NCBI RefSeq assembly: GCF_026236535.1
Contig: NZ_JAHTMW010000024.1
Span: 44,058 to 108,057, forward strand
Source of the DNA: Streptomyces sp. SKN60
Lineage (GTDB): Bacteria > Actinomycetota > Actinomycetes > Streptomycetales > Streptomycetaceae
Length of the DNA stretch: 64,000 bases
Reading direction: 5' to 3'
Part shown: piece after piece, positions 34,405 through 43,743 of the stretch
Position numbering within the stretch: the stretch's first letter is position 1
How the letters are laid out: each line of letters begins with the position of its first letter
The notes under the pieces: model-generated
What the model was told of the DNA's origin: nothing
Database searches by the model: none
What the model saw: only the letters and a program-made list of their open reading frames with translations
Program-made: the position numbers and the translations under genes

Positions 34405-35625
34405 ATGCGCACCAGCAGTGTCCGTCGGAGTCGGGGCCGTACCGCCGCATCGGCGGCCTTGGGCGTCCTGCTGGTGGGCATGGCGGCCTTCCCCGCCTAT
34501 GCCGAGTCCGTTCGTTCACGGCAGTGGCACCTGGACACCTTGGGCGCCGAGGAGGTGTGGCGGATCAGCAAGGGGGAGGGCGTCACCGTCGCGGTCGTCG
34601 ACACCGGCGTGGACGAGAACCATCCCGACCTGGTCGGACGGGTTCTGGACGGCATGGACCTCGCGCCCAAGGAACGGGGCGACGAGCACACCGACTACGA
34701 CGGTCACGGCACCGGCATGGCGGGCATCATTGCCGGCACCGGCAAGGGCGGCGGGGGTGACGGCGCCTTCGGACTGGCGCCCGGCACGAAGATCCTCCCG
34801 GTACGTGTTCCTCGGCCGGATCAGAGCAAGAGCCTCAAGGACTCGAACGACCAGGTCAACCGGACGGTGTCACAGGCGATCCGCTTCTCCGCGGACTCCG
34901 GCGCAAGGGTCATCAGTATCTCGCTCGGCGCAACAGAGGGTTCTCAAGAGCTCACCGACGCGGTGAAATACGCCCTCGACAAGGACGCCCTGGTCTTCGC
35001 GTCGGTGGGCAACTCCGGCGACAAGGCCAACAAAGTCGAATACCCAGGTGCCACTCCCGGTGTCGTTGGTGTCGGTGCCATCGACAAGAAGTTGATGCCA
35101 CTGAAGAACTCCCAGACCGGCCCCCAGGTGGACATCGTCGCTCCCGGCGCGAAAATCCTGCACGCGTGCGGCGGCAAGACCGGGCTCTGCGACTCGACCG
35201 GCACCAGTGACGCCACGGCACTCGCCTCGGCGACGGCCGCACTCATCTGGTCCGAGCACCCGGAGTGGACCAACAACCAGGTCCTCAGGGTCATGCTCAA
35301 CACCATCAAGCAACCCGCGGGCGGTGAACAGCGCAACGACAGCGTCGGCTACGGCGCCATCCGCCCCCTCCGCGCCCTCAAGACCCCGGGCGATCCCGGC
35401 CCCGCTGACGTGCGCCCGATCCCGGACCTGACGGCGGAACAGACCTCCTCCAGTTCGCCCTCGGCCGCACCGACCCCGGCCAAACCCGCTCCTGCGCCGG
35501 CCCCGCAGGCAGACGACGCCGGGGCAGGGAGCAGCACAGGGCTCTGGATCGGTCTCGGGGTCGGCGCAGCCGTGCTGCTGGGGGCTGCTGTCGCCGTGCC
35601 ACTGGTGCGTTCACGACGCAGTTGA
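34405..35625 (+). CDS. mycP: Type VII secretion-associated serine protease mycosin 1
   Basis: 406 residues. Signal peptide ending AYAES (about 35). The subtilisin triad is complete: Asp66 in VVDTGVD, His101 in DGHGTGMAG, Ser268 in GTSDATALAS; the oxyanion Asn203 sits in SVGNSG. A Pro/Ala linker leads to one membrane helix (about 380-402) and a basic tail, so the protease domain faces outward. This is the MycP layout; MycP stabilises and trims the ESX membrane complex. No ecc gene is in the window. Confidence 0.93.
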   Translation: MRTSSVRRSRGRTAASAALGVLLVGMAAFPAYAESVRSRQWHLDTLGAEEVWRISKGEGVTVAVVDTGVDENHPDLVGRVLDGMDLAPKERGDEHTDYDGHGTGMAGIIAGTGKGGGGDGAFGLAPGTKILPVRVPRPDQSKSLKDSNDQVNRTVSQAIRFSADSGARVISISLGATEGSQELTDAVKYALDKDALVFASVGNSGDKANKVEYPGATPGVVGVGAIDKKLMPLKNSQTGPQVDIVAPGAKILHACGGKTGLCDSTGTSDATALASATAALIWSEHPEWTNNQVLRVMLNTIKQPAGGEQRNDSVGYGAIRPLRALKTPGDPGPADVRPIPDLTAEQTSSSSPSAAPTPAKPAPAPAPQADDAGAGSSTGLWIGLGVGAAVLLGAAVAVPLVRSRRS

Positions 35626-35844
35626 TCACCGTTCCCGTACGCATAGGTGCAGCTCGGGGAAGTGCCGCGTCCAGTTGAATCGGACAGTCCAGATCGCGCT
35701 GCTGTGGGGTCACCGACGTGTCGGCGGTGGCGCGTTCTTGACGTAGAGATCCGTGTGCACCCGTGTGCGTGCGTAAACTCCGGCATGTCCGGGGGGGCGA
35801 GGCCACGCCGAGTATGGCGGCGGTCGTGTGCGCGGGGGGAATCG

Positions 35845-36282
35845 ATGTCGTTCGAGGAAGAATGGGCCGGGCTCAAGAGGGGCGCAGCGGAACGGCAGTC
35901 CGCCACGCGGCTCAACCAGCTTCCACCCGAGAGCGGTGGGAGCGGTGCCGGCGGCGGAGACGCGGATCTCGGCGTCAACCATGACAAGCTCGGCGCGATC
36001 GGTCACGCGGCCTTCGAACTGCATGGCCGGCTCCTGAAGGACGGAGACCACGCCCGGGCGACCACCGAGCAGGCCGGGGCATCGATGAGCAGTAGCCGAT
36101 TTCGTACGGGGGGTGCGATGGCGACGGTCCAGGAGACGTGGAGCTCCCAGGTGAGCGCGCTGCTGGACGCCTGTGCGCACATCTCCAACCACCTGGACTA
36201 CAGCGCGGCGCAGCACGCCAAGGACGACGAGGAGATCAGGACCTCTCTCGCCGTGTCCGCGATCAACACGTACTTCAAGTAG
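35845..36282 (+). CDS. Module A small helical protein
   Basis: 145 residues: MSFEEEWAGLKRGAAERQ, a Gly/Ser-rich hinge with DADLGVN, then helices containing MATVQETWSSQVSALLDACAH and NHLDYSAAQHAKDDEEI. It is a clear paralogue of the module C protein at 43744 (same length) and shares the plan of the module B protein at 40559. No signal peptide. A TAAACT box at 35775-35780 in a context shared with module C could be the -10. Probable secretion partner of the large protein that follows; inferred from form and order. Confidence 0.75.
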   Translation: MSFEEEWAGLKRGAAERQSATRLNQLPPESGGSGAGGGDADLGVNHDKLGAIGHAAFELHGRLLKDGDHARATTEQAGASMSSSRFRTGGAMATVQETWSSQVSALLDACAHISNHLDYSAAQHAKDDEEIRTSLAVSAINTYFK

Positions 36283-36296
36283 GGCGGGGAGTGACC

Positions 36297-38618
36297 GTGC
36301 TGACATTCGACGACGTGTACCGAGCCCCGCTCGACAAGATGAAGGCCGCGGCCGACGACTGGTCGGAGATGAAGGCCAAGCTGGACAGGTTGGCCGAGGA
36401 CGCCCGTACGACGATGGCGGCCAAGGCCAAGGACGACTACTGGCGTGGGGTGAACGCCGAGGTCACGAAGCCGTTCGTGGACAAGACGGCGAAGGAGTTC
36501 GCGGACGCGGCCAAGGAGGCCGACGGCATTCACAAGATCCTTCAGGAGGGGTACAGCGCCTTCAAGAAGGCGCAGGACGACCTCAAGAGGATCATCGACA
36601 CCGAGGCGCCCGCGCAGGGAATGGTGGTGATGGCGGACGGCCACGTCGAAGCCCGTGACTCCGTCACCCTGATCAAGGATTCCGAGGTCCGGAACGATCC
36701 CGACTATCCCGACCGGGTGCGCCGGGAACGCGAGGCCGTCCAGGCGATGCAACTGCGCCTCGACGCCGTCGTCGAAGCCTGCGACGACGCCGACGAATCC
36801 TGCTCCAATGCGCTCAAGGCCAACGTCACTGGCGACAAGCACAACTTCAGCGGCCCGAAGTACGCCAGCCTCGACGCCGAGGAGGCCCAGCGCGCGCTCG
36901 CCCTGGCGAGGAAGGGCGCCGACCTCTCCCATGAGGAGCTGCAGCGGCTGAACGAGCTCCTTCAGGACAATCATGGTTCGCAGGAGTTCTCCAGGAAGTT
37001 CTACGACGGTCTCGGCCCGAAGGGGGCGCTGGAGTTCTTCGCGCGGCTGTCCACGGATACGTACGGAGACGACTTCGGGGCGGGCGAGCCGGACAAGCAA
37101 CGTCTGAAGGATGTCCAAGCCCTGCAACAGAACCTGGGCTTCAACCTGGCGACCGCCACCCGGGGCGGGGACCAGTGGGCCGATCGATGGTCGACCGAGA
37201 TGCGGAGACTGGGCACCGAGTACATTCCGCTGACTTCGTACGAGACCAAGCCCGCGCTCGGCTATCAGCTGCTCGGCGGCATCATGCGGTACGGCACCTA
37301 CGACCCCAGGTTCCTGGTCCCCATCGCCGAGCACGTGACGCAGTTGCACGCCAAGTCTCCCAACTTCTTCTCCGAGAACACCGGCGGCTGGATCCAGAAC
37401 CCGTACAACCCGTCCGGGACCAACGGCTCGGGCTTCGATCCGATGACATCGATGCTGGAGGCGCTCGGGCACAGCCCTGAGGCCGCGAAGCAGTTCTTCT
37501 CGGCCGATCCGACGTCGTACGAGGTGGACGGTGGCGCCGGCGGCACGCTGGACCTCGGCAAGGACAAGGACGGCAAGGCGATCGAGAACTACTTCGACTT
37601 CTTCACCAACGAGAAGTACGCGTCCTTCCAGGACAGCACCGGCCATGTCTCCGCCGAGGCCACGGCGGACTACCTGCCGGATGCGTTCGGCCATGCATTG
37701 GAAGCCGCGACCACGGGGCACGCGTGGGACGATCCGAGCCCGGAACTGAAGCGGGACGCGCAATCTGCAGCGATCATGCGAGAAGTGATGACCACATACG
37801 GAGCCGACTCTGGACTGCGTGAGCGCCACAAGGCATTGATCGACAGCCTGGGGAACATGGGGGCCGCGTACATCGACGACCTCAACTACTCCATCTACAA
37901 CTTCGGTGAAACCGGAGATTCGCTCAATCGCAGTGAGCTCTTCCCGCTCAGCAGTGACAAGAGCGCCCGTACTGACTTCGGCCAAGGCGTAAGCCTGAAG
38001 TTCATGGCGGCCGTCGCCGCGGATGACGGTGCCTACCGGACCATGTCGGCAGCGCAGCAGGTCTTCGAGGCAAGTGGTATCAGGGCGCTGCACTCGAACC
38101 AGGACAACGTCATCGCCTTCGCGGAAAACGCCACCAAGGTCCACGGGCTGCTTGACGAATCCCGAATCATTCAGATCGCGGACGATTTCAAGACTGACGA
38201 GGACGCGCGCAACCTGGAACTCGAGAAGCAGGCCGAGTGGCGAAAGTCAGCCGTCAGCGGCGGTGTCGCCGCGGTTGTGGGCGTTGGATCCGCCGTAGTG
38301 CTCGGGCCCGCCGCGGGTCTTGTGGCCACCACCGTCGTCCCCATCATCATGGAGAGCGCGGGCGCGACGCTCAACACCAACTACGCCACCGACACGCTCC
38401 AATACCTCAAGGACAACGAGTACAAGAACGACGACCAGGCGCTGGACGCGATTTATCGAACTCAGCTCTCTGGGCAGAGCAGCGCGATGGTTCCTCTGCT
38501 CAACTACGCCGAATCTGTCGACATGTCGGTCGGTGAGAAGCGCAAGCTGTTCTCTGGTATGGAGGACGCGTACAACAGGGGCGTGATCGCGGTCGGCGGC
38601 TCGATGAAGGTCAAGTGA
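36297..38618 (+). CDS. Module A large WXG-like protein, putative T7SS effector
   Basis: 773 residues from the GTG at 36297 (GGGGAG 6 nt before; same start context in its paralogue). The first 100 residues are a helical hairpin with a W49-R-G51 turn. The middle is a conserved domain I do not recognise (GYQLLGGI, PRFLVPIAEHV, SMLEALGHSPEAAKQFFSADPT, YLPDAFGHALEAAT). Residues about 652-692 are a glycine-rich hydrophobic stretch (AVVGVGSAVVLGPAAGLVATT). Paralogue of 44215. A membrane-active effector is inferred; no enzyme motif is seen. Confidence 0.75.
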   Translation: MLTFDDVYRAPLDKMKAAADDWSEMKAKLDRLAEDARTTMAAKAKDDYWRGVNAEVTKPFVDKTAKEFADAAKEADGIHKILQEGYSAFKKAQDDLKRIIDTEAPAQGMVVMADGHVEARDSVTLIKDSEVRNDPDYPDRVRREREAVQAMQLRLDAVVEACDDADESCSNALKANVTGDKHNFSGPKYASLDAEEAQRALALARKGADLSHEELQRLNELLQDNHGSQEFSRKFYDGLGPKGALEFFARLSTDTYGDDFGAGEPDKQRLKDVQALQQNLGFNLATATRGGDQWADRWSTEMRRLGTEYIPLTSYETKPALGYQLLGGIMRYGTYDPRFLVPIAEHVTQLHAKSPNFFSENTGGWIQNPYNPSGTNGSGFDPMTSMLEALGHSPEAAKQFFSADPTSYEVDGGAGGTLDLGKDKDGKAIENYFDFFTNEKYASFQDSTGHVSAEATADYLPDAFGHALEAATTGHAWDDPSPELKRDAQSAAIMREVMTTYGADSGLRERHKALIDSLGNMGAAYIDDLNYSIYNFGETGDSLNRSELFPLSSDKSARTDFGQGVSLKFMAAVAADDGAYRTMSAAQQVFEASGIRALHSNQDNVIAFAENATKVHGLLDESRIIQIADDFKTDEDARNLELEKQAEWRKSAVSGGVAAVVGVGSAVVLGPAAGLVATTVVPIIMESAGATLNTNYATDTLQYLKDNEYKNDDQALDAIYRTQLSGQSSAMVPLLNYAESVDMSVGEKRKLFSGMEDAYNRGVIAVGGSMKVK

Positions 38619-38620
38619 CG

Positions 38621-39286
38621 ATGCGAACTCCCAGGTCTCGGGGGGCAAAGGGGGCGCTCCCGCTCTCCCTCGCCCTTGCCCTCACGGCAGTGGCATGCAG
38701 CGGCGGGAGCGGAGCGGACCAAGGTGCCGCGAATGCGGCGGTTCAAGCCGCCCTGAAAACATGTGCGGCCTTCTTCGGCGAGGACAACGTCGCCACCGTG
38801 CGTTCCGGCCTGGGCGAGATCGATGTTGCCAGCAGGTCCGTGGACTCGACGAAGGACGAGCTGCTCAAGGACGCGCGGGCTTGGCGTGCCGAGTCGGACG
38901 ACCTCAAGCGCACCTCGTATCGTCCCTGCCAGCTCCGGGACGTCCGGCAAAGCGAGGGAAACCTCGCCGGCACGGTCAAGTGGTCCCAGTTCACCATGGA
39001 GTTTGTCTCCAAGGGCGCGGACGCCTCTGAGTGGCACAAGGCTTCCGACGGCGTGTACGTGAAGGAACAAAGCCTGGTTGACGGCCGTGCGGTGGTCATG
39101 GTCTGCACGGTTCCGGGTACAGCGCCAGGGCAAGGGAAACAGCTTCCCTTGGAGGTCAGGCTGCGGGCCGAGGGACTCGACGACGACGGCGGTGGCCTGT
39201 CAGGGAGGCTGCTCGCGAGCCTCGCCCGGAACACACGCAGCCTTGTGGGGTGTCAGGAAACGCTCGCGATTCCGGACACTTTGTGA
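38621..39286 (+). CDS. Module A lipoprotein
   Basis: 221 residues from the ATG at 38621; a GTG at 38615 overlapping the previous stop is possible. Lipobox TAVAC puts the lipid on Cys26. Three more cysteines (CAAF, RPCQL, VMVC) and a last one near the end (VGCQE) may form disulfides. Position matches the module B and C lipoproteins. A role as surface immunity protein or effector receptor is inferred from the repeated order only. Confidence 0.8.
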   Translation: MRTPRSRGAKGALPLSLALALTAVACSGGSGADQGAANAAVQAALKTCAAFFGEDNVATVRSGLGEIDVASRSVDSTKDELLKDARAWRAESDDLKRTSYRPCQLRDVRQSEGNLAGTVKWSQFTMEFVSKGADASEWHKASDGVYVKEQSLVDGRAVVMVCTVPGTAPGQGKQLPLEVRLRAEGLDDDGGGLSGRLLASLARNTRSLVGCQETLAIPDTL

Positions 39287-40443
39287 GAACGCAGCGGGTG
39301 TTGTGGCGCGGTGCGGTCGGGGTGCTCGGGCTCGCGGCGTTCGGGGTGGTGGCGACGCCCGCGTACGGGGAGAGCGTGCGGCAGTGGCACCTCGACACCA
39401 TGCATGCCGAGGAGATCTGGCAGATCAGCAAGGGGCAGGGTGTCACTGTCGCCGTCATCGACAGCGGCGTGGACGACAAGAACCCCGATCTGTTGGGGCA
39501 GGTGCTCGACGGCAAGAACCTGGCTCCTGAGGAGAAGGGTGACGAGCACACGGACTACGACGGTCACGGCACCGGCATGGCCGGCCTGATCGCCGGCACG
39601 GGACAAAGCGGCGGCGGCGACGGTGCGTTCGGCCTGGCGCCCGGGGTGAAGATCCTTCCGATCCGGGTTCCAGGCCTGAGCGCGGGGAGCCAGAGCCAGG
39701 CAGACAGCGACGCCGAGTTCAACAGGGTCGTCCCGGAAGCCATCCGCTACGCGGTCGGCTTCCCAGGGGCGACCCTCGGCGTGGTCGGCGTGGGCGCCAT
39801 CGACAAGAAGCTGACGCGGACCAAGGAGTCCCAGTACGGACCCCAGGTCGACATCGTGGCGCCGGGCGAGCAGATGGTTCACGCCTGCGGCGGCGGCACC
39901 GGGCTGTGCAAGTCCCACGGCACCAGCGACGCCACCGCCCTCGCCTCCGCCTCCGCCGCCCTCATCTGGGCCAAGCATCCCGACTGGACCAACAACCAGG
40001 TCCTCAAGGTCATGCTCAACACCATCGCCGCTCCCAATGACGGTGCCGGCCGCAACGACTACATCGGCTACGGCGCCGTCCGTCCGCTCCGGGCGCTGAA
40101 GACCCCGGGGGATCCCGGTCCCGCGGGTGTGCGGCCGATTCCGGACCTGCTGTCGGAGCAGTCAGGTTCCGCCTCGGCCTCGCCCTCCGCCGCTCCGTCC
40201 TCGTCCGCTCCCGCCACGGCCCCGCCGGCCGCCTCCGCGTCCTCCGACGACGGTGGGAACACCGGGCTGTGGGTCGCCCTCGGTGTGGGCGCGGCCGTGC
40301 TTGTCGGTGGGGGTGTGACCGTGGCGGTCGTACGGGCGCGGCGGCGCCGGACGCCTCCGGTCGCGCCGCCGCCCGCGTACGCGCCGTACCAGGGCACGTA
40401 CCCGACCTCGTACCACCACCAGCAGCAGCCGCCGCAGAGCTGA
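39283..40443 (+). CDS. Mycosin 2, lacking the oxyanion-hole block
   Basis: 386 residues from the GTG at 39283, which overlaps the lipoprotein stop. Signal peptide, Asp60 (VIDSGVD), His95 (DGHGTGMAG) and Ser215 (GTSDATALAS) are present and closely match mycosin 1. Between AIRY and PGAT, however, only four residues (about 157-160) remain where mycosin 1 has 52, so the ISISLG strand and the GNSG oxyanion asparagine are gone, in frame. A membrane helix and a Pro/Gln tail follow. Probably a non-proteolytic or scaffold form, or an early decayed copy. Confidence 0.9.
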   Translation: MRTQRVLWRGAVGVLGLAAFGVVATPAYGESVRQWHLDTMHAEEIWQISKGQGVTVAVIDSGVDDKNPDLLGQVLDGKNLAPEEKGDEHTDYDGHGTGMAGLIAGTGQSGGGDGAFGLAPGVKILPIRVPGLSAGSQSQADSDAEFNRVVPEAIRYAVGFPGATLGVVGVGAIDKKLTRTKESQYGPQVDIVAPGEQMVHACGGGTGLCKSHGTSDATALASASAALIWAKHPDWTNNQVLKVMLNTIAAPNDGAGRNDYIGYGAVRPLRALKTPGDPGPAGVRPIPDLLSEQSGSASASPSAAPSSSAPATAPPAASASSDDGGNTGLWVALGVGAAVLVGGGVTVAVVRARRRRTPPVAPPPAYAPYQGTYPTSYHHQQQPPQS

Positions 40444-40496
40444 GACGCGGATGCGCTGTTGCACTTGCGTGCGGGAGGGGTGGTCCCGGTAGCGTG

Positions 40497-40526
40497 TCAA
40501 CACGTCTGGAAACAATGGCGTGTTGA
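40497..40526 (+). promoter_or_regulatory. Candidate operator or leader hairpin of module B
   Basis: TCAACACG and CGTGTTGA form an 8-bp inverted repeat with a 14-nt loop. It starts right after a TAGCGT box (40490-40495) and ends 32 nt before the module B start, so it could be a repressor site or a 5' leader stem. Confidence 0.45.
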
Positions 40527-40558
40527 TGTGCGATCGAGCCAACAGCGGGGGAGGAACT

Positions 40559-41047
40559 GTGGCTGGAGACATGCAATCGCGAAGCCGTCTCGATCTGTTG
40601 AGCCAGGGCGGGGACGCGGGGGCTTCCCCCGAGCAGGGGATGAGCCTGGCGGGTGTCGCTCCCGAGCCCGGCGGGGCAGGCGGAGCCGGTGGCGGTGGCG
40701 GTGGCGCGGTCGGCGGGGAGGCAGATCTCAAGCAGTCCGCGGGGCCCTGGACGAGTGCCGCGGGCGCGGTCGTGGGGTTGCAGTCGGACACCAATGCGGG
40801 ACTGACGCAACTGGGCACCGCCCATGAGGGAGTTCAGGCCAACACCGAGGGTCTGGAGACCACGGCGGCCCTCAGCGCGGTGCTGTTCTCGTGGCAGGAG
40901 CGGCTGAAGGCCGTACGGGACGAGGCGGGCAGTCTGGAGCCGTCGCTGCGGCAGGTCGCCAAGGACCACGGTGAGATGGAGACGACCCTGCGGTCCCACT
41001 TCGCGGCCGTGGCGCCCTCGTCCCCCCAGGACAAGGGAGGTCGGTGA
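40559..41047 (+). CDS. Module B small helical protein
   Basis: 162 residues from the GTG at 40559 (GGAGG at 40550-40554). A Gly/Ala-rich half with GGEADLKQS is followed by helices: SAVLFSWQERLKAVRDEAGSL has its tryptophan where module A and C proteins have VQETWSSQ. I read it as a distant paralogue of those proteins. It ends in a GTGA overlap with the hydrolase gene. Confidence 0.7.
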   Translation: MAGDMQSRSRLDLLSQGGDAGASPEQGMSLAGVAPEPGGAGGAGGGGGGAVGGEADLKQSAGPWTSAAGAVVGLQSDTNAGLTQLGTAHEGVQANTEGLETTAALSAVLFSWQERLKAVRDEAGSLEPSLRQVAKDHGEMETTLRSHFAAVAPSSPQDKGGR

Positions 41048-42909
41048 CGCCCATGATGTCGATGCAGGAGCTCAAGGACCTGAAGCTCAACGAGCTGGTG
41101 GAGGCAGCCAGGGGCTGGGGCGAGGTCAGCAAGCGGGCCTACGAGTCGCGGGGCAAGCTGGACAAGGAGATCGTCCCCAAGCTGACCGACGTCACCAAGG
41201 GGATGGGGACCATCGCGGCAGCCGCCCGCCTGGGCCGGCTCGGCCGGAACTACCAGTACATCCACACCGAGTGCGGTCTGATGCAGGTGTCCCTCAGCGG
41301 ACTCGCCGAGGAACTGGCCGCGCCGCAGCGCAGGCTCCTCGACGCGCTCGCCGACGCCGAGCACCTCGGCTTCACCGTGCACCCCGACTGTTCCGTCAGC
41401 TATCCCGCCGCCGGCCCCGAGATCGACGGGCAGAAGCCGCAGGGCGACACTGTGCGCCGTTCGGACGGGATGTTCGGGCGGATCATGGACGACGTCCGGG
41501 CCGCGGCCAACCTCAATCCGAACGCCGCGAAGGCGCAGGACATCGCCGACGCGATAGGCAGCGCGCTCTCGGAGGCGCGGACGATCGACGGCCAGTACGC
41601 CGCCGCCGTGCGCCGGCTCAAGGCCGAGCAGGGCCTGGACGTCACCGAGAACACCTGGGCCGACGTGAGCAAGGACGCCGGCGCGGTCCACGGAGCGGCC
41701 GACGACGTCTACAAGGACGACATCCCGCTGAACCAGAGCCCCGCCGACCGCAAGGAGTGGTGGAACGGGCTCAGCGAAGACGACAAGATCGCCTACCTGG
41801 CCGCGTACCCCGACACCATCGGGAACCTGGACGGCATCCCCGCGGTCGCGCGCGACGAGGCGAACCGCACCTACCTGCCCCAGCTCATGGGCAAGCTCGC
41901 CGACCAGGGCGACGAGGCGTCCATGACCAAGCTGGACGGCCTCCGGGGCATCCAGGACAAGCTGAACGCGGGCAGCCAGCCGCCCATGTTCCTGCTGGGC
42001 GTCGGAGACCAGGGGAACGGGCGCGCCATCGTGTCCTTCGGCAATCCGGACACGGCCACGAACGTCTCGGCGTACGTTCCGGGCCTGGGCACGAAGCTCG
42101 ACGGGTCGTTCGCGGGCGGAACGGTGAAGCGGGCGTACGACACCGCGGTCGGCGCCCAGAAGCTCGATCCGTCCAGCGCGTCCATCGTCTGGCTGGGCTA
42201 CGACGCCCCCCAGGACATCGACGTGATGTCGGAGGACGACGCCAGGAACGGCGCTCCGGCGTACAGCTCCTTCATGGAGGGCCTGTCGGCCACGAACGAC
42301 CACGGCGACGCCGCGCACATCACGGCGATCGGCCACTCGTACGGTTCGCTCACGGTCGGCCAGGCCACCCAGCTCCACGACGGCGGCATTCCGGGAGTCG
42401 ACGACATCATCCTGGTGGGCAGCCCCGGCGTCGGGGTGGACAAGGCCACGGACCTGGGCGTCGACCCCGGCCATGTCTTCGTCGGCGCGGCCGACAACGA
42501 CGTCGTCACCAAGCTGCCGAGCAAGGGCGAGTCGAAGGCGGCCATCGGAGGCACGGTGCTCGGCGGGATCGTGGGCACCTTCACCGGCCCGCCCATCGTC
42601 GGGACGGTCACCGGCGCGATCTCGGGCGGACTGGGCGGTTACGGCATTGCGGAAACGTTCGACCGCGGCCACGACGACATCTACTTCGGCAAGGACCCGG
42701 CCAGCGAGGCCTTCGGAGCGACCCGTTTCCGGGTCGACCCCGGTCCCGAGCTGGTGGACGTGAAGTTCCCCGAGTTCTGGGAGACTCGGCCGGACCTCAG
42801 CGCGCACTCGAACTACTTCACGCCCGAGAAGGACCAGATGTCTGCAGACAACATCGCGGCGATCGTCGCCGGCGAGCCCGGCAAGATCATCCCGGAGGCG
42901 CGGCGATGA
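41044..42909 (+). CDS. Module B large alpha/beta hydrolase-fold protein, putative T7SS effector
   Basis: 621 residues from the GTG overlapping the previous stop; ATGs at 41053 and 41056 are alternatives. The N-terminal 200 residues are helical. The hydrolase part resembles the DUF1023-type family of actinomycetes: nucleophile elbow GHSYGS (Ser at about 431), then LVGSPGVGVDKATDLGV and a late FRVDPGPELVDVKF. Between them, residues about 501-534 form a glycine-rich hydrophobic stretch (GGTVLGGIVGTFTGPPIVGT), as in module A and C. Esterase or lipase activity is plausible, substrate unknown. Confidence 0.8.
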   Translation: MTPMMSMQELKDLKLNELVEAARGWGEVSKRAYESRGKLDKEIVPKLTDVTKGMGTIAAAARLGRLGRNYQYIHTECGLMQVSLSGLAEELAAPQRRLLDALADAEHLGFTVHPDCSVSYPAAGPEIDGQKPQGDTVRRSDGMFGRIMDDVRAAANLNPNAAKAQDIADAIGSALSEARTIDGQYAAAVRRLKAEQGLDVTENTWADVSKDAGAVHGAADDVYKDDIPLNQSPADRKEWWNGLSEDDKIAYLAAYPDTIGNLDGIPAVARDEANRTYLPQLMGKLADQGDEASMTKLDGLRGIQDKLNAGSQPPMFLLGVGDQGNGRAIVSFGNPDTATNVSAYVPGLGTKLDGSFAGGTVKRAYDTAVGAQKLDPSSASIVWLGYDAPQDIDVMSEDDARNGAPAYSSFMEGLSATNDHGDAAHITAIGHSYGSLTVGQATQLHDGGIPGVDDIILVGSPGVGVDKATDLGVDPGHVFVGAADNDVVTKLPSKGESKAAIGGTVLGGIVGTFTGPPIVGTVTGAISGGLGGYGIAETFDRGHDDIYFGKDPASEAFGATRFRVDPGPELVDVKFPEFWETRPDLSAHSNYFTPEKDQMSADNIAAIVAGEPGKIIPEARR

Positions 42910-43481
42910 GGGGACTGCGGGTGCTTGCCGTGGCAGGCCTCGCGACCCTGCTCACAGGTTGTGCGATGACGGGCGGTGGGCCGGCGCGGAGTGGTGAGGA
43001 GAAGGTGCCGAAGGTGGACCCGAAGATGAACATGCAGCAGGCCGCCGACCGGGCGGACGAGATCCTGGACGACGTGCTCGGCGCGATCCAGCCCCCCGTG
43101 GAGTGGACCCATCGGCCGACGATGGCGGGCAACTGCTCGACCGACCGCTCGCGCACCGTGATGACGATCATCTCCGAGCAGCGCAGGGGCGCGTTCCTCG
43201 GTCTGGTCGACCGGCACTGGAAGAGCAAGGGCTTCACGTTCCGCGCGACGAGCAAGGACAAGCAGGCGGCGTACTACGTGAGTCCGGACGGGTTCCAGGC
43301 CAGCGTGCTGATCGGCTGGAAGGGGCAGGCCCACTTCGAGGTGACGACGCCCTGCGTGGAGAAGTCCGACGTCAAGCCCCCCACGTCGGCGCCGCACGGC
43401 CGCGACTACTACAACGAGCCGCCCACGGCGCCGAACGTGACCTCCGACTTCTGGTCGGCGACGACGCCGGCGGCCAACTGA
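42906..43481 (+). CDS. Module B lipoprotein
   Basis: 191 residues, ATGA overlap with the hydrolase gene. Lipobox LLTGC, lipid on Cys19. The body (MQQAADRADEILDDVLGAI, GFTFRATSKDKQAAYYV) is not homologous by eye to the other two lipoproteins, although position is the same. Two further cysteines. Putative immunity or surface partner, inferred. Confidence 0.8.
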   Translation: MRGLRVLAVAGLATLLTGCAMTGGGPARSGEEKVPKVDPKMNMQQAADRADEILDDVLGAIQPPVEWTHRPTMAGNCSTDRSRTVMTIISEQRRGAFLGLVDRHWKSKGFTFRATSKDKQAAYYVSPDGFQASVLIGWKGQAHFEVTTPCVEKSDVKPPTSAPHGRDYYNEPPTAPNVTSDFWSATTPAAN

Positions 43482-43547
43482 GCCGGCGGGCCGCTGAGCC
43501 GGCGGGCGTGACGCCTGTGCCGTGACGGTGAGTTGACCGAGTAGCCC

Positions 43548-43561
43548 CACCCGTACGGGTG
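43548..43561. promoter_or_regulatory. 14-bp perfect palindrome upstream of module C
   Basis: CACCCGTACGGGTG, about 110 bp before the TAGAGT box (43670-43675) that could be the module C -10. Possible repressor site. Confidence 0.35.
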
Positions 43562-43595
43562 TCAGCCGTCCGCCCCGCGAGCCCCGCCCGCACCG

Positions 43596-43626
43596 GGCCC
43601 CGCCCCCATGGCCCCGGGGGCGGGCC
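43596..43626 (+). terminator. Hairpin after module B
   Basis: A G+C-rich stem (CCCGCCCCC with GGGGGCGGG) with one bulged base, between module B and module C. Confidence 0.6.
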
Positions 43627-43743
43627 GGCGTCGCGTTGACGCGGGCCCCCTCATCCGGTCGTACGCGTGCGTAGAGTCCGGTGCTCCGACAGCGGCAGCG
43701 AGGACGCCTGGGGCGGGGCAGGGGTGCAGGGGTGGGGACAGTT

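Noticed and set aside
36138..36296. Upstream extension of the module A large protein
   Set aside because: It would lie inside the small-protein gene; the paralogue begins at the matching GTG.
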